64,000 nt of DNA from Vicia villosa (Eukaryota > Streptophyta > Magnoliopsida > Fabales > Fabaceae): assembly GCF_029867415.1 (NCBI RefSeq), contig NW_026705180.1:1-64000 (forward strand), given 5' to 3'. How positions within the stretch are numbered: position 1 is the first letter of the stretch; each line of letters opens with the position of its first letter. The position numbers were made by a program, and so were the translations under genes. The notes under the pieces were generated by a model, which saw only the letters and a program-made list of their open reading frames with translations, did no database searches and was not told the origin of the DNA. This document shows positions 48,131 to 59,057 of the stretch, piece after piece.

Positions 48131-50049
48131 GTAATCACTTGTAAAAATCCAGAGTGTGGCTTCAGACTGTTGGCTTCTTATAGGAAGAGAAGTAATGCAT
48201 GGGTCATAGGGTCGATTTCGCAACAACACACATGTGTCAACCCTAACACTTCCCAGGATCATACGAAACTCAGTGGCAATCTTATCTATCATGAGATCTT
48301 GCCTCTCATAAGCTCTGATCCGTCTTTGAAGGTCAAAAATATTATCTCGCATATCGTTACAGCCTACAACTACACTCCATCTTACAAAAAGTGTGGGTTG
48401 CAAAAAAAAAAGGCAATTGAAAAAGTCTACGGCAATTGGGAGGAGTCATACAATAATCTTCCCCGCTACCTTACTACGCTACAAACTTACGCACCTGGCA
48501 CTGTTTCTATTCTAGAGACACTGCCCGCGCATGACTCGGATGGAAACCCTGTCCAAGGAAACAAAATATTCCATCGCCTTTTTTGGGCGTTCAAACCTTG
48601 CGTACGAGGGTTTACAAATTGTAAACCCATACTTCAAATTGATGGAACATGGTTATACGGAAAATACAAGGGAACCATGCTTATGGCGGCTGCACAGGAC
48701 GGGAACAACAATATATTTCCAGTGGCGTTCGCAATTGTTGAAGGTGAAACTGCCGCGGCTTGGAGTTTCTTTCTAAGAAATCTCCGAGAACATGTTGCTC
48801 CTCAGCCTGACCTCTGTTTAATCTCTGATAGGCACGCTTCCATTGAGAGTGCTTATAACAATCCAGCAAACGGATGACATGACCCACCATCAACTCACGT
48901 CTATTGTATTCGCCACATCGCCCAGAACTTCATGTGGGAGATCAAGGATAGGCAGCTCAGGAAGGCCCTGGTCAATGCTGGTTACGCATTTACCCAACCC
49001 ATATTCCAGCATTATCGGAGTGAGATTGTACTGACAAATCCAGATGCGGGAACTTGGATAGATAACTTTTCCAGTAGAAATGGACAAGGGCTTATGACAA
49101 AGGCGTGCGATGGGGCCACATGACGACAAATTTGATAGAATCCATGAATGAAGTTTTCAAAGGCATTCGTAACCTTCCTATCACTGCACTAGTGGAGGTA
49201 ACCTACTTTAGGATGGCTTCACTATTCTCAACGAGAGGCAGGAAGTGGGGTGAAGTTAGACAATCGGGTCAATTGTTAAGTGATAGTTGCATGAAATTTA
49301 TGCAAGAGCAATCGGCAAAAGCAAACACTCATCAAGTAACTGCTTTCGACCGATTCAATCACACCTTCAGTGTTCGCGAAACAATTGACCACAATGAGGG
49401 TTTGCCTAGACAACAATATTGGGTTCTGCTAGACGACCATTGGTGCGACTGTGGAAGGTTTCAAGCTTTCCGTATGCCTTGCTCACATGTCATAGCAGCA
49501 TGTGCATTTGCGCACCGCGACGCAATATCACTACTGTCTCCAATTTACAAGGCTTAGACATTGCTCCAAGTTTACAGTTCTGCGTTTCCAGTGGTAGCCA
49601 AGGAGGATTACTGGCCTGAGTATGATAGGGAGGTAGTTTGGCATAATGACGCAATGCGGCGAAAGAAAAAGGGTCGCCCCAATAGTACGTGAATTAGAAC
49701 CGAAATGGACGTCCACGACAAAATGGAAAGAAAATGCAGCATTTGTCGTCAGGTGGGGCACAATAGAAAAAGATGTCCTAGTCGTGGCTCGACCTCGTCG
49801 CAAGTTTAATCTACTTTGTATTTTTTTTACGACAATGTATCAATTTCTTTACCACCTCTTGTAACCTTTCCTTAGTCTTTCATCAATAAAGTGTGCTTTA
49901 GTAAAATACCGAAATCGACAACGCAAACATTATTTAGGGTTACTAAGAATTTTACGAACTCGATTTATCAGACGTTTTTACGAAAATATAACACCGGAAT
50001 CAAAAACTTTGCGCGAAAATACCCGAAAGGGATTATTTAAAAAAAACTC

Positions 50050-50309
50050 CAACACATAGGAGCCAAATGAAATGGCGCCTATGTGTGGGATGTTGCACTC
50101 ATGCGCCAATTGAATTGGCTTGAAGTTTTTTGCCCTAAAAATTAAGTGTTTGCGCCAAATGGTTTGGCTTGCAACACACTAATGCGCCATTTCATTTGGC
50201 GCATACACCTTTCCGGTGTCTCAAACCTAGACATTTTGGTAAATAATCTGAAAACATGGCTTTTTTTTGTAATTTTTTTATTAAACATGGTTATTTAAAT
50301 TTTTTTCTC
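50050..50309 (-). repeat. Right TIR of the MULE
   Basis: Inverse of the left TIR. The outer 110 bp are nearly identical to it, while the inner GCGCC modules are arranged differently (about 50075, 50102, 50152 and 50180). Confidence 0.88.
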
Positions 50310-50718
50310 CATGTTTAGAACGTTATAAAAAGTTTCTAAAAATAGTATTCAAAATTTGTTTCCTAAACCGAGATTTTTATTATTTTTATCATTATTTTTT
50401 GAAATTTAAAAAATTTATATTTAATTATTCTCATTTTAAAAAATTCTAAAATTTGATAAATAAATTTGTTATAGCATTAACATGTATGAAAAAAATTACT
50501 CAAAAATTTAAAAGTTTAAGGATAATTAATTTTTAAAATTTGAGAAAATAGCAAGGACTAAAACTGCATGCATAAAAATCTTGTAGGATCAAAACATTTA
50601 TAAAGACAAAAAATATATTTAACCCTATCATTTTTTTTTGGAAGCAAATAAACTTTTATTTCCAAAAACCAATGAAGTACAAACCGCTCCATAGAGCCAG
50701 GTTACAAATCAAACAAAA

Positions 50719-53380
50719 TCACTCTACATAGAGAGTATTCTCATCAAAATGTGTGGTAAGAGTTCTATGCCTAGCACACCTTGTATAGATAATGAACTTA
50801 ACTCTTTCCAATACATGATCTTCTCGAGTCCCCTGCGCAAACACAATGGCATTCCTATTCTGCCAGATAGCATACATAAGTTCAGTTGTTGCAGCCTTGA
50901 GAAGTTGTCGCCTCCAGCCCTTTTTGTTTGTTTCCATAGTTATCCACTGTTTTTCATACTGCCAATTTCCAGGTACATGGTGATAGCCAAGCCAAACCAA
51001 CATTTGAGTCCATACACTTCTAGTCCACCTGCACTCAAAAAATATGTGGTTAATTGTTTCTTGCTCAGGGCAGAAAGCACAGCGCAGATCTGTGTGGATA
51101 CCAAACTGTTGAATCCTCGTCTTTGTATTCAAACGATCCATAAAAGCCATCCATATCAAAAATTGGGCCCTGGGTCTAGCCAGATTCTGAAAACCAATCT
51201 TTCTCCAAGGGACAGGTTCCTTTTCCCCTCGTAGGCTCATGTACATCTTCGAGGTTTTATAAAAACCATTTTGAAGTACAGCCTGCCAGTATCCACTCTG
51301 CGTGATAATGTCCCTGCAAGCAACTAAATTCTTCATCAAAATAGAGCAGTCAGATTTTGGTTGCCATACAAAGAAGTCTTGCTCCTTAAGGTAGTATATG
51401 TTTATCCATTTCACCCACATTTTGTCAGCTTTCGCTTGAATGTTCCATAGGAGCTTCCCTAGAGTGGCCAGATTCCATTCATTCAAAGATGTTATATTCA
51501 ATCCCCCTGCATTCTTTGGCTCGCAAATCTTCTTCCAGGACACAGGTGCTTTCCTGGAAATCTCAGCTTTCCCACTCCACACAAAGCTTCTACAGATGGC
51601 TTCAATGTGTTTGGTCACACACTTAGGCAGTTGGAAAACCTGCATCCAATAATTAGTGATAGCAAACAATACACTCTTCACCAATTGTTGTTTCCCTGCA
51701 TAGCTAAGTAATTTTGAAGTCCAATGTGTGATCTTGGAGGTAATTCTGTCTATTAAAGGTTTACACATGTTTACAGTCAAACTTCTGCACATGAGAGGGA
51801 CCCCCAAGTATTTGAAAGGTAAGTTACCAATCTGGAATCCAGTGATACTCAAGATCCTTTGTTGAACTGTCTCATCAACACCCCCAAAGTAGACTCTGCA
51901 TTTTGTAGGGCTAGCCTTGAGACCTGTTGCTGTAGAGAACTGGTTTACAGTGTCCATCATTGCTTGTACAGATCCCACATCACCTCTAGTGAACAACATC
52001 AGGTCATCCGCAAAACAGATACTTGTTATACCTAGTTTGTTACATTTAGGATGAAATTTAAATATCGTATTGCCATGGAGTTTCTTCAAGCATCTATGGA
52101 GGTATTCCATAACTAATACAAACAGAAGGGGGGATATTGGATCCCCCTATCTGAGGCCTCTTCTAGCTTGTAGGAACTCACTATGGTGGCCATTTATATT
52201 GAACTTGTAAGACACAGTTTGTACACATATCATGATCCATGTAATAAATTGCTGGGGGAAACTCATCTCTCTCATGATATCTTCAAGTGCTCTCCACTCT
52301 AAAGAATCATAGGCCTTCTGAATGTCTAATTGAATAGTGCATCTCGGGGAGACTTGTTTTCTGCTGTAGGTCCTAATCAGCTCCTGAGCAATAATGATAT
52401 TGTCCTGAATAACTTTTCCAGGAATAAACGCAGATTGGCTATAGTCAACAACACTACCAATGACCTTGCTAAGCCTATTGGTGAGAATTTTAGATATGAT
52501 TTTGTACAGGGTTGAACAACAAGCAATAGGTCTTAAATCTTTCATAGTTTTGGCATTTTGGTTTTTGGGGATGAGTGTGACTAAGGCACAGTTGGCAGCT
52601 CTCAAAATTCTACCCTTATCAAAAAAATCATATACTGCACTTCTAACATCATGACCTACAACAGACCAAGCAGATTTGAAGAACTTAGAGGTGTAGCCAT
52701 CCATACCTGGTGCTTTATCTTCTCCTATTCCATTCAGAGCAGTCCAGATTTCCAAGTCAGTGACAGGGGAAATCAGTGCTTCAGCCTGCTGGTGTTGTAT
52801 CTAAGTACCATCTCTGAGGGCTTCTATGTCAATGTGCCTCAAGGAATCACTAGCCGTGCCCACCAGACTCTTGTAGAAACTGAGTACCTCCTGTTCAATC
52901 TCATTTGGTTCAGTTAGGATTTTCCCATCTTGGGTTTCCAATGAGTGGATACCAATATTCTTGTTCTTTCCTCTCACAATGGCATGGAAATAAGAGTTGT
53001 TTCCATCTCCAAGTTTTAACCACGTCACCTTGGATCTTTGCTTCAGTATTTTTTCCTCTATCTCCACAGCATTAAGGACCTCCTCTTTCCATTTTTGCAC
53101 TTCTGCCCTGTACTGAATATTGTCAATATCCGTGGCTAGCTTATCTTCAGCTTGCTTAAGACTTGCTCTATATCTCATCAAATCTGCCTCACCTTTAGAA
53201 ATAGTCTTTGCAAGACTTCTCAACTTGGTTTGCAAACTTCTTAGCTTCCACCACACCCTGTACATAGGAGTTCCCTCCACTGTTTTACTCCAATTGTCAG
53301 CCACACATGGAAGGAAAAGGGAGTTTTCAGTGGTATGGTTTAAAAACTTGAAATGTGTTCTTTGTTTAGTCATAGTGCAG
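50719..53380 (-). pseudogene. LINE ORF2: RT and zf-RVT
   Basis: The linker frame (52801-53380) contains WLKLGDGNNSYFHAIVRGK. After a TAG at about 52801 the RT begins (52147-52755) with DKAPGMDGYTSKFFKSAW, LRPIACCSTLYKIISK, SAFIPGKVIQDN and LDIQKAYDSLEW (catalytic Asp). The conserved GLRQGDP block has TAG in place of Gln (near 52150). The next frame (50719-52110) carries the catalytic FADDLMLFTRGD and then SRKAPVSWKKIC. It ends with the zf-RVT CAFCPEQETINHIFFEC and the final YAIWQNRNAIVFA. It belongs to a different LINE family from the copy at 1069-7388. Confidence 0.88.
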
Positions 53381-54579
53381 TGAAGGATAGAAAAACACTT
53401 AGAAAGGGGGGGATTGAATAAGTGTGACTTTAAATCTTGGACGATAAAAATAAATTGCACAATTATTTTTATCCTGGTTCGCTGTTAACGAAGCTACTCC
53501 AGTCCACCCCCGCAGAGATGATTTACCTCAACCTGAGGATTTAATCCACTAATCGCACGGATTACAATGGTTTTCCACTTAGTCCACGACTAAGTCTTCT
53601 AGAGTATTCTGATCACAACTTGATCACTCCAGGAACAACTGCTTAGACAACTTCTAAGACTTTTCTAGAGTCTACTGATCAACCTGATCACTCTAGTTAC
53701 AAACTGCTCAGCCAACTGCTAAGACTTCCTAGAGTATACTGATCACACGATCACTCTAGTTCCTTACAACTTAATGTAATTCTAAGAGTATTACAAATGC
53801 TTCTTAAAAGCGATAATCACAACTGTGATATTTCTCTTAACGTTTAAGCTTAATCTCACTAAGATATTACAACAGCAATGTAGTGAGTTGATGAAGATTC
53901 TGAGCTTTGATTGAATAGCGTTTCAGCAAGTTTATTTTCGTTCAGAGTTGTTAAGAATTGGTAACCTTGCTTCTCATCAGAACTTCATATTTATAGGCGT
54001 TGGAGAAGATGACCGTTGAATGCATTTAATGCTTTGCGTGTTCCGTACAGCATCGCATTTAATGTTATACGCTTTTGTCAACTACCTCGAGCCTTGTTCA
54101 CGCTGTGTCTACTGACGTAGCCTTTAATAGCTTTTAACGTTCCTTTTGTCAGTCAGCGTAGCTTGCCACTTGTACTTTCTTCTGATCTGATGTTTGTGAA
54201 TATAACGTTTGAATATCATCAGAGTCAAACAGCTTGGTGCATAGCATCTTCTGATCTTCTGACCTTGAAGTGCTTCTGAGCGTGATACCATCTTCTGAGC
54301 TTCAGTGCTTCTGATCTCTTGTTCTTCTGATGCTTCCATAGACCCATGTTCTGATTCTGCTTCGACCATCTTCTGATGTCTTGCCAGACCATGTTCTGAT
54401 GTTGCATGCTGAACCATTTGAGACACAACTTCTGAGCGCTGAATTATGCGTACTCTTTATATATATTTCCTGAAAGGGAAATTGCATTGGATTAGAGTAC
54501 CATATTATCTTAAGCAAAATTCATATTATTGTTATCATCAAAACTAAGATAATTGATAAGAACAAATCTTGTTCTAACA
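53381..54579 (-). repeat. 3' LTR of the Sirevirus-type element
   Basis: Ends TGAAGGATAG and TTCTAACA on the plus strand. Rich in CTTCTGATC-type motifs. Virtually identical to 61059-62257. Confidence 0.96.
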
Positions 54580-54594
54580 ATCTCCCCCTTTTTG
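54580..54594 (-). other. Polypurine tract beside the 3' LTR
   Basis: On the minus strand AAAAAGGGGGAGAT directly precedes the LTR start TGTTAGAAC. Extra copies of GGGGGAGA lie at about 54694, 54714 and 54734 (20-bp spacing), and a related AAAAAGGGGGAGAAG is near 55698-55711. Confidence 0.85.
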
Positions 54595-55882
54595 ATGATG
54601 ACAAAAACATATATAAATGATATGAATTTGCGATCAGAAAGAGTAGACGGCAAAAGACAAATTACACAGCTATAGCATAAGCATATGAATATGTCTCCCC
54701 CTGAGATTAACAATCTCCCCCTGAGATAAATAATCTCCCCCTGAAATAAATACTCGAAGAACTTTGATAAAAGACTTCCCTGATTATTTCGGTAGAGACG
54801 ATCATATAAGCTTCTGCCTTCAGAGAATTCATAGCTTCTGACTTCTGCTTCCATTGGACAGCTTCAGAACTTGAATTTCTTTAGATCCTTAGAACACTCA
54901 CAGCTTCTGATTCCTGCTTCCATCGTGGACAGCTTCAGAACTTGAATTTCTTTGATCTTCAGAACATTCACAGCTTCTGACTTCTGCTTCCATTCAGGAC
55001 AGCTTCAGAACTTGAATTTCTTTGATCTTCAGAACATTCACAGCTTCTGATTTCTGCTTCCATTCAGGACAGCTTCAGAACTTGAGTTTTCTGGATCTTT
55101 TAGAACATTCACATCTTCTGATTTCTGCTTCCCTCGGATAGCTTCAGAACTTTGAATGTCTACCAATCATCACTTCATGCTAGATTTGTATCAGAACATT
55201 GTTGAATGTACCAGAGCATCATCAGAGCATCTCTACATCCTGAAATGTTACAGAACAAAAACTAAACGACAAAAGTCAGCATGAACGAGTTAGAACATAA
55301 AATGTATGTTTGAACACATTATATGAATCAGAGCCATATAGGCTGAAATAATGTATTAGAGCAAATAATGTATCAGAGCCATAACATTATATGTATCAGA
55401 GCAAATAGAATTTTGTCAGAATAAATAGACAAATATAGATCAAATTCTATTTTTAGTGCTTCTGATTCATTCTTCTTTCTTGCTTCTGATCTCTGAAGCT
55501 TGACAGCACTCAGCTTGCTTCAGTTTCCAAGAGCTTATTCCTTTTACAGAATAACGCTTCTTATGGTTTTGCTTCTAGTGTTTGCTTCTGAAGATTCACT
55601 TCACTTTTCTGTACCTGCAAAACACTTAAACCATATAGAACTTGCAGTTCTTGTTAGTAAAAGCAACTGATTAAATCAAATCATTTATCATTTATCTTCT
55701 CCCCCTTTTTGTCATATCATCAAAAAGCAAAAAAGATTCAGAGACAAACAAAACGAAACACACGAAGGAAGAAGATGATTTCATTGAAGTTCAACCAGCA
55801 GGTACAGAAGTACATGAAGATAAGAAAGATCAGATGCACAAAGACAGATGCAACGAGAAGAAAGAAACAACACAGACTCAAT
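54595..55882 (-). other. 3' non-coding region of the Sirevirus-type element
   Basis: It holds three tandem PPT-like motifs, the 70-bp array, and repeated ATCAGAGC/CAGAACA-type phrases. No RT or integrase remnants are visible, so pol was lost completely rather than decayed in place. Confidence 0.7.
54833..55150. repeat. Five tandem copies of a 70-bp unit
   Basis: The unit contains GACAGCTTCAGAACTTGAAT and CACAGCTTCTGA...CTGCTTCC. AGCTTCAGAAC occurs at 54861, 54932, 55002, 55072 and 55141, a spacing of 69-71 bp. It lies in the 3' untranslated region of the element, between the 819-codon ORF and the 3' LTR. Confidence 0.9.
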
Positions 55883-58342
55883 CTAAGATGGCCCTAGTCT
55901 TGACAAGATCTTGGTCAGCATCTCTTGAACCATATTGTTGTGTCCTTCTTGCCTCACCATGAAAGCGCTATACTGATCATTGAGTGAGCTTTGCTCATCC
56001 TGTCTCTTCTGAATTTCTTCTAGAGTCCTTGCAAGACGAGAAGATTCATCAGAAGAAGCTTCACAGCTTTGATCCACAGGAATGACAACTTGATCTGCAG
56101 CTTCCATAGAAGTATCATTTGCTGAGATATCCTCAACAGGGTCTGATTCAGCAACATGATCTTCAGCATCTGCTTCTTGCAGAGAAGCATCACCATATTC
56201 TGCAGCAGGAATTTCCGAGTCTCCATTCTCAAGTGCCTGAAGAATGGCAGCTAGATTCCTTGGAGCAGAAGGACCTTCAACTTCTGGTGGGTCAACAACT
56301 TCTGGAATGACCAAGTTTGGATCTTTCTCAGACGGGTTTTCCCTCAGATAGTCAAAGAGAGTCTTGAAATCTCCGAGCAGAACAGGATAATCAGGAATCC
56401 AGATAACCATGTCCCTGCATGGGTTTGCTTCCATTTCAGCAGCCAGTCTCAACTGTTCCATCTCATCCACAAAGGGCTTCTCCTCAGCAGCAACACAATT
56501 TCTGAGAGGATGGTAGTATATACCATTATCTCCCTCCAGAAGGTAACCAGAGTAACCAGGGGCAGCAGCCACTAATCTTTTCTGTACTGCTATTGCTTCT
56601 ACTTGAAAATCCTTGCGAAATCTTCTCCAGAGATTTCTTGTAGAAACATCATCCAGACCATTTAGGAATGCATCCTTCAGAAGGTCTAGACTGCTAATCA
56701 CCTCAAGTCTGAAAAGTTCCAGGAAGGTATAGGGTTCAGGTTCAGGCGGATTGAAGGTGAATTTGTAGTCAGGATAGAGAAGACAGTAAGGTTCGGAATT
56801 TTCGATAGGTAAGGGATGAGATATAGAAGTTGGAAGTACGGTGGATGAGGAAGAAGGGATATCTGAGAGAATGATTGATGAGGATGGAATATGAGAAATG
56901 ATGGATTGAGACGAGGATGGAGTGTTTGTAAAGGGAATTGGTGAGAGAGATTTATCAGAAGGAGTTGGGGGAAGAATACTTAAAGGTGTGGGGTTTAGAA
57001 TGGGAGAGGAGGAGGATGATGGAGAAGGATTTGGTAGAGTGAAGTTTACTTTTGGTTCAGATGGAGGTGATTGGAAAGATGGTTTAGGGACAGAAGGAGG
57101 TGGAGTAAAGACATTTCTGGAGATTTGTACAGAAGAAGAAGAAGATCTGGTTCTGCGAAAGGAATCTCTGATCCTTTTATCTCTTCGTTCTTTAGAGTCC
57201 ACCTTGTCAGGATCATAGGTGACCCTCAACTTCTTGGCTCTCTCAGCCTCATTTTCTTGTGCCTTTCTTTTTAGCCTTGTCTGACGTTCCTTTTTATCCT
57301 TCTTCAGAATATCATCTTTGGATGGAAGTACTCTGCCACGGATCCAAGCAGGATCAACGTCTGATTGCTTCCTCACACAATCTTCCAAGTAAAACTTGAC
57401 AACTTGATCAAGTTCTTTATGATACAAAGATATGAATCCTTCAACAGCAATTCTTCTTGACAGAATGTCAGGAAAGCTTGTGCACATAACAGGTACATTC
57501 TTAATGACTTCCAGTCCGAACAGATCAACACCATTGAAGATGGGACCTTGAGTTACTCCAAGAAAATGCGAGGCATTACAATTTCTGATGGAGTCCACCA
57601 CTTTGCTTTCAATCAGAATGTCTGAAATCATCCTTCCGAAAGGAATGGTTGTTCTTGGAATATGAGGGTACTTCGCCCTTTCATCTTCTCTTGAATCAAA
57701 GATAGAGGTTTTCAGATTCTCAAATAGAATATGAGAGATGTTGATCTCTATCTTTTTTCCAATGCAGAAAAGAGTATACTTGTGAGTCGGACTGATGTAG
57801 GAGGAGCAGCGCATCTTTTTTCTATGGTGAAGAGAACCCAGAATAATCTCAGCCCATACTTTATAAAAAGGCTTTAAGTTGCCCGTAAAATGAGAATCAG
57901 TTCCAACAACCGTAGAGATTTGTTTTTCAACTAAAGTCCAGTCAACTGTATGGGGTTGAAACTCAGACCAACCTTCTTCATCATCAAGATTGTACAGCTT
58001 TCTGATGAGTTTCTCAGTGATAGTCACTTCATGCCCTAGCACGAATGAAATGATGGCAGTTGGGGTAACTGTTGCATGTACCCAAAACTCCTTTACAAGT
58101 TCAGGATAAATTGGACCAACCAATCTATCAAGATATTTAGACCATCCTTGCTCAAAGATTCTTGCATCACACTGAAAGCCATTTGCTTTAAGGTTGTTGA
58201 CGTCCACAGCCGATTCACATAGAACTTCCAGTTCTTTCGTGGGTATTAAGCATGTTTTCAACGGAGCATCATTTTTGCTTAAACGGTTCTGTGTGGAAGT
58301 GATACTATCTTTAGAGATTGATGAACGAGAAGATGGATTCAT
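55883..58342 (-). CDS. 819-codon ORF with plant-transposon-protein (env-like) domain
   Basis: The frame is open from the ATG at 58342 to the stop at 55883. The N-terminal third resembles the Transposase_32 (putative plant transposon protein) family, with WSKYLDRLVGPIYPELVKEF, then VTITEKLIRKLYNL and KPFYKVWAEIILGSL. A basic segment follows (DKKERQTRLKRKAQENEAER, KERRDKRIRDSFRRTRSSSS), consistent with a nuclear signal. Next is a Ser/Pro-rich stretch of about 130 residues, then a globular part (YTFLELFRLEVISSLDLLKD). The C-terminus is acidic and closes with a heptad-like region (RLARTLEEIQKRQDEQSSLN). No signal peptide or clear transmembrane helix is seen. Position after gag and the Pro-rich/coiled-coil layout match ORFs called env-like in Sireviruses, but envelope function is not supported here. 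Confidence 0.8.
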   Translation of the reverse strand: MNPSSRSSISKDSITSTQNRLSKNDAPLKTCLIPTKELEVLCESAVDVNNLKANGFQCDARIFEQGWSKYLDRLVGPIYPELVKEFWVHATVTPTAIISFVLGHEVTITEKLIRKLYNLDDEEGWSEFQPHTVDWTLVEKQISTVVGTDSHFTGNLKPFYKVWAEIILGSLHHRKKMRCSSYISPTHKYTLFCIGKKIEINISHILFENLKTSIFDSREDERAKYPHIPRTTIPFGRMISDILIESKVVDSIRNCNASHFLGVTQGPIFNGVDLFGLEVIKNVPVMCTSFPDILSRRIAVEGFISLYHKELDQVVKFYLEDCVRKQSDVDPAWIRGRVLPSKDDILKKDKKERQTRLKRKAQENEAERAKKLRVTYDPDKVDSKERRDKRIRDSFRRTRSSSSSVQISRNVFTPPPSVPKPSFQSPPSEPKVNFTLPNPSPSSSSSPILNPTPLSILPPTPSDKSLSPIPFTNTPSSSQSIISHIPSSSIILSDIPSSSSTVLPTSISHPLPIENSEPYCLLYPDYKFTFNPPEPEPYTFLELFRLEVISSLDLLKDAFLNGLDDVSTRNLWRRFRKDFQVEAIAVQKRLVAAAPGYSGYLLEGDNGIYYHPLRNCVAAEEKPFVDEMEQLRLAAEMEANPCRDMVIWIPDYPVLLGDFKTLFDYLRENPSEKDPNLVIPEVVDPPEVEGPSAPRNLAAILQALENGDSEIPAAEYGDASLQEADAEDHVAESDPVEDISANDTSMEAADQVVIPVDQSCEASSDESSRLARTLEEIQKRQDEQSSLNDQYSAFMVRQEGHNNMVQEMLTKILSRLGPS

Positions 58343-59057
58343 TATGATAATGCTTTGAGATCAAATCAAGAACTAGGGTTTGAAGAGAGATGCAACGAGG
58401 TGAATGCACAAAAGAGAGAGAAAGAGAGAAAAAGTGGGAATGAAGATGAAGCGGGTTATTTAAAAGATTTAAAAAGAAATCATTATGCATTTAATGAGAA
58501 ATGACATTAGGAGAGAGAACACAGTAAATGAAATGATTTAATACAGTTACCTAGGTCGGCGTCTTTTCAACTGCACGTTTTGTACAAACCGTACAGACAC
58601 GTGTTCATCATCAGATAATAGATGACAGCTGTAAATATCAGAGAGATTTTACGCCTTCAAATTCTGATTACTGCTTCTGAAATGATCTAATTTCTCTTCT
58701 GGAAATACTCCTTCTGAAGTGTGCTGATATAAGTCTGAATGATCTTCTGATCCATTACTTCTGATGTACACAGCTTCTGGAGGTTCACTTCTTTGTTCTG
58801 CAGCTTCTGATAAGACAAAACTGTATCTGCAGAAATTCTTAAGCACTTTGATTCATCAGAAACAAGTTTATCATCAAAACAGATGTTTATTGATTTGTCC
58901 ACAATCAATGTTTCAATGTTGTATATTCTGTAGCATTTAGAGCATTCAGAATACTCAAGAAAGAAACATCAAAGCCTTAGAGGCAAACATCATAGATGGT
59001 TCCAAGACTAATAAGCTTCTTTTCTGAATTCCTACAAACATAGTTTCTTCAACAGAT
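58343..59057 (-). promoter_or_regulatory. Promoter-like leader between gag and the 819-codon ORF
   Basis: On the minus strand a TTTAAATAA TATA-like motif (58456-58464) is followed by a pyrimidine-rich run with CTCTCTTTCTCTCTTTT (about 58411-58430), CCCTAGTT, and the ATG at 58342. This looks like the core promoter and 5' UTR of an ordinary plant gene. The remainder (58560-59057) is rich in CTTCTGA-type repeats and non-coding. Confidence 0.45.

Larger units (their letters stand above)
43244..49806 (+). pseudogene. MuDR-type MULE transposase, split by a solo LTR
   Basis: The first part (43244-43965) has a PB1-like N-terminal module, an acidic linker (EEEEDLETEFDD) and the start of the MuDR DNA-binding domain (GDKFPSKEACLRTIKKWHMA). 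The second part (48131 on) resumes in frame exactly after the solo LTR with ITCKNPECGFRL. The catalytic core follows with LQIDGTWLYGKYKGTML and LISDRHASIESA. A frame change at about 48870 follows, then IRHIAQNF and a third part (49105-49557) with NLIESMNEVFKGIRNLP and an intact SWIM zinc finger WCDCGRFQAFRMPCSHVIA. Beyond a TAG (49555-49557) and a later TGA (about 49692) the frame still encodes a zinc knuckle CSICRQVGHNRKRC, ending near 49806. The insertion, one frameshift and at least two stops inactivate it. Confidence 0.9.
40306..50309 (+). mobile_element. Complete 10-kb Mutator-like element (MULE) with PMD gene
   Basis: Terminal inverted repeats of about 250 bp begin GAAAAAAATTTAAATAACC at each end and share a long, near-identical block around ACACCGGAAAGGTGTATGCG. 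The flanks CATGTTTAAA (40296-40305) and CATGTTTAGA (50310-50319) look like a 9-10-bp target duplication with one change, the size expected for Mutator. Inside are a PMD pseudogene (minus), a 107-codon ORF (plus), a hairpin-unit tandem array, and a MuDR transposase (plus) interrupted by a solo LTR. Without the solo LTR the element is about 5.8 kb. Confidence 0.88.
40142..50626. mobile_element. TIR element split by the 10-kb MULE
   Basis: The sequence starting TTAGATTAAATATGTTTTTG (40141) is answered at the right by the inverse of AGGGTTAAATATATTTTTTG (ending 50626). Similarity goes on to TTTCTATAAAT on the left against TCTTTATAAAT (inverted) on the right. The body consists of about 160 bp on the left and 310 bp on the right of the MULE, both non-coding. 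A TA target duplication is possible but not certain. Superfamily not assigned. Confidence 0.6.

Noticed and set aside
54124..54517. LTR frames rich in Ser/Glu as a possible accessory protein
   Set aside because: Located wholly inside the 3' LTR, in several overlapping frames, with no protein-like conservation.
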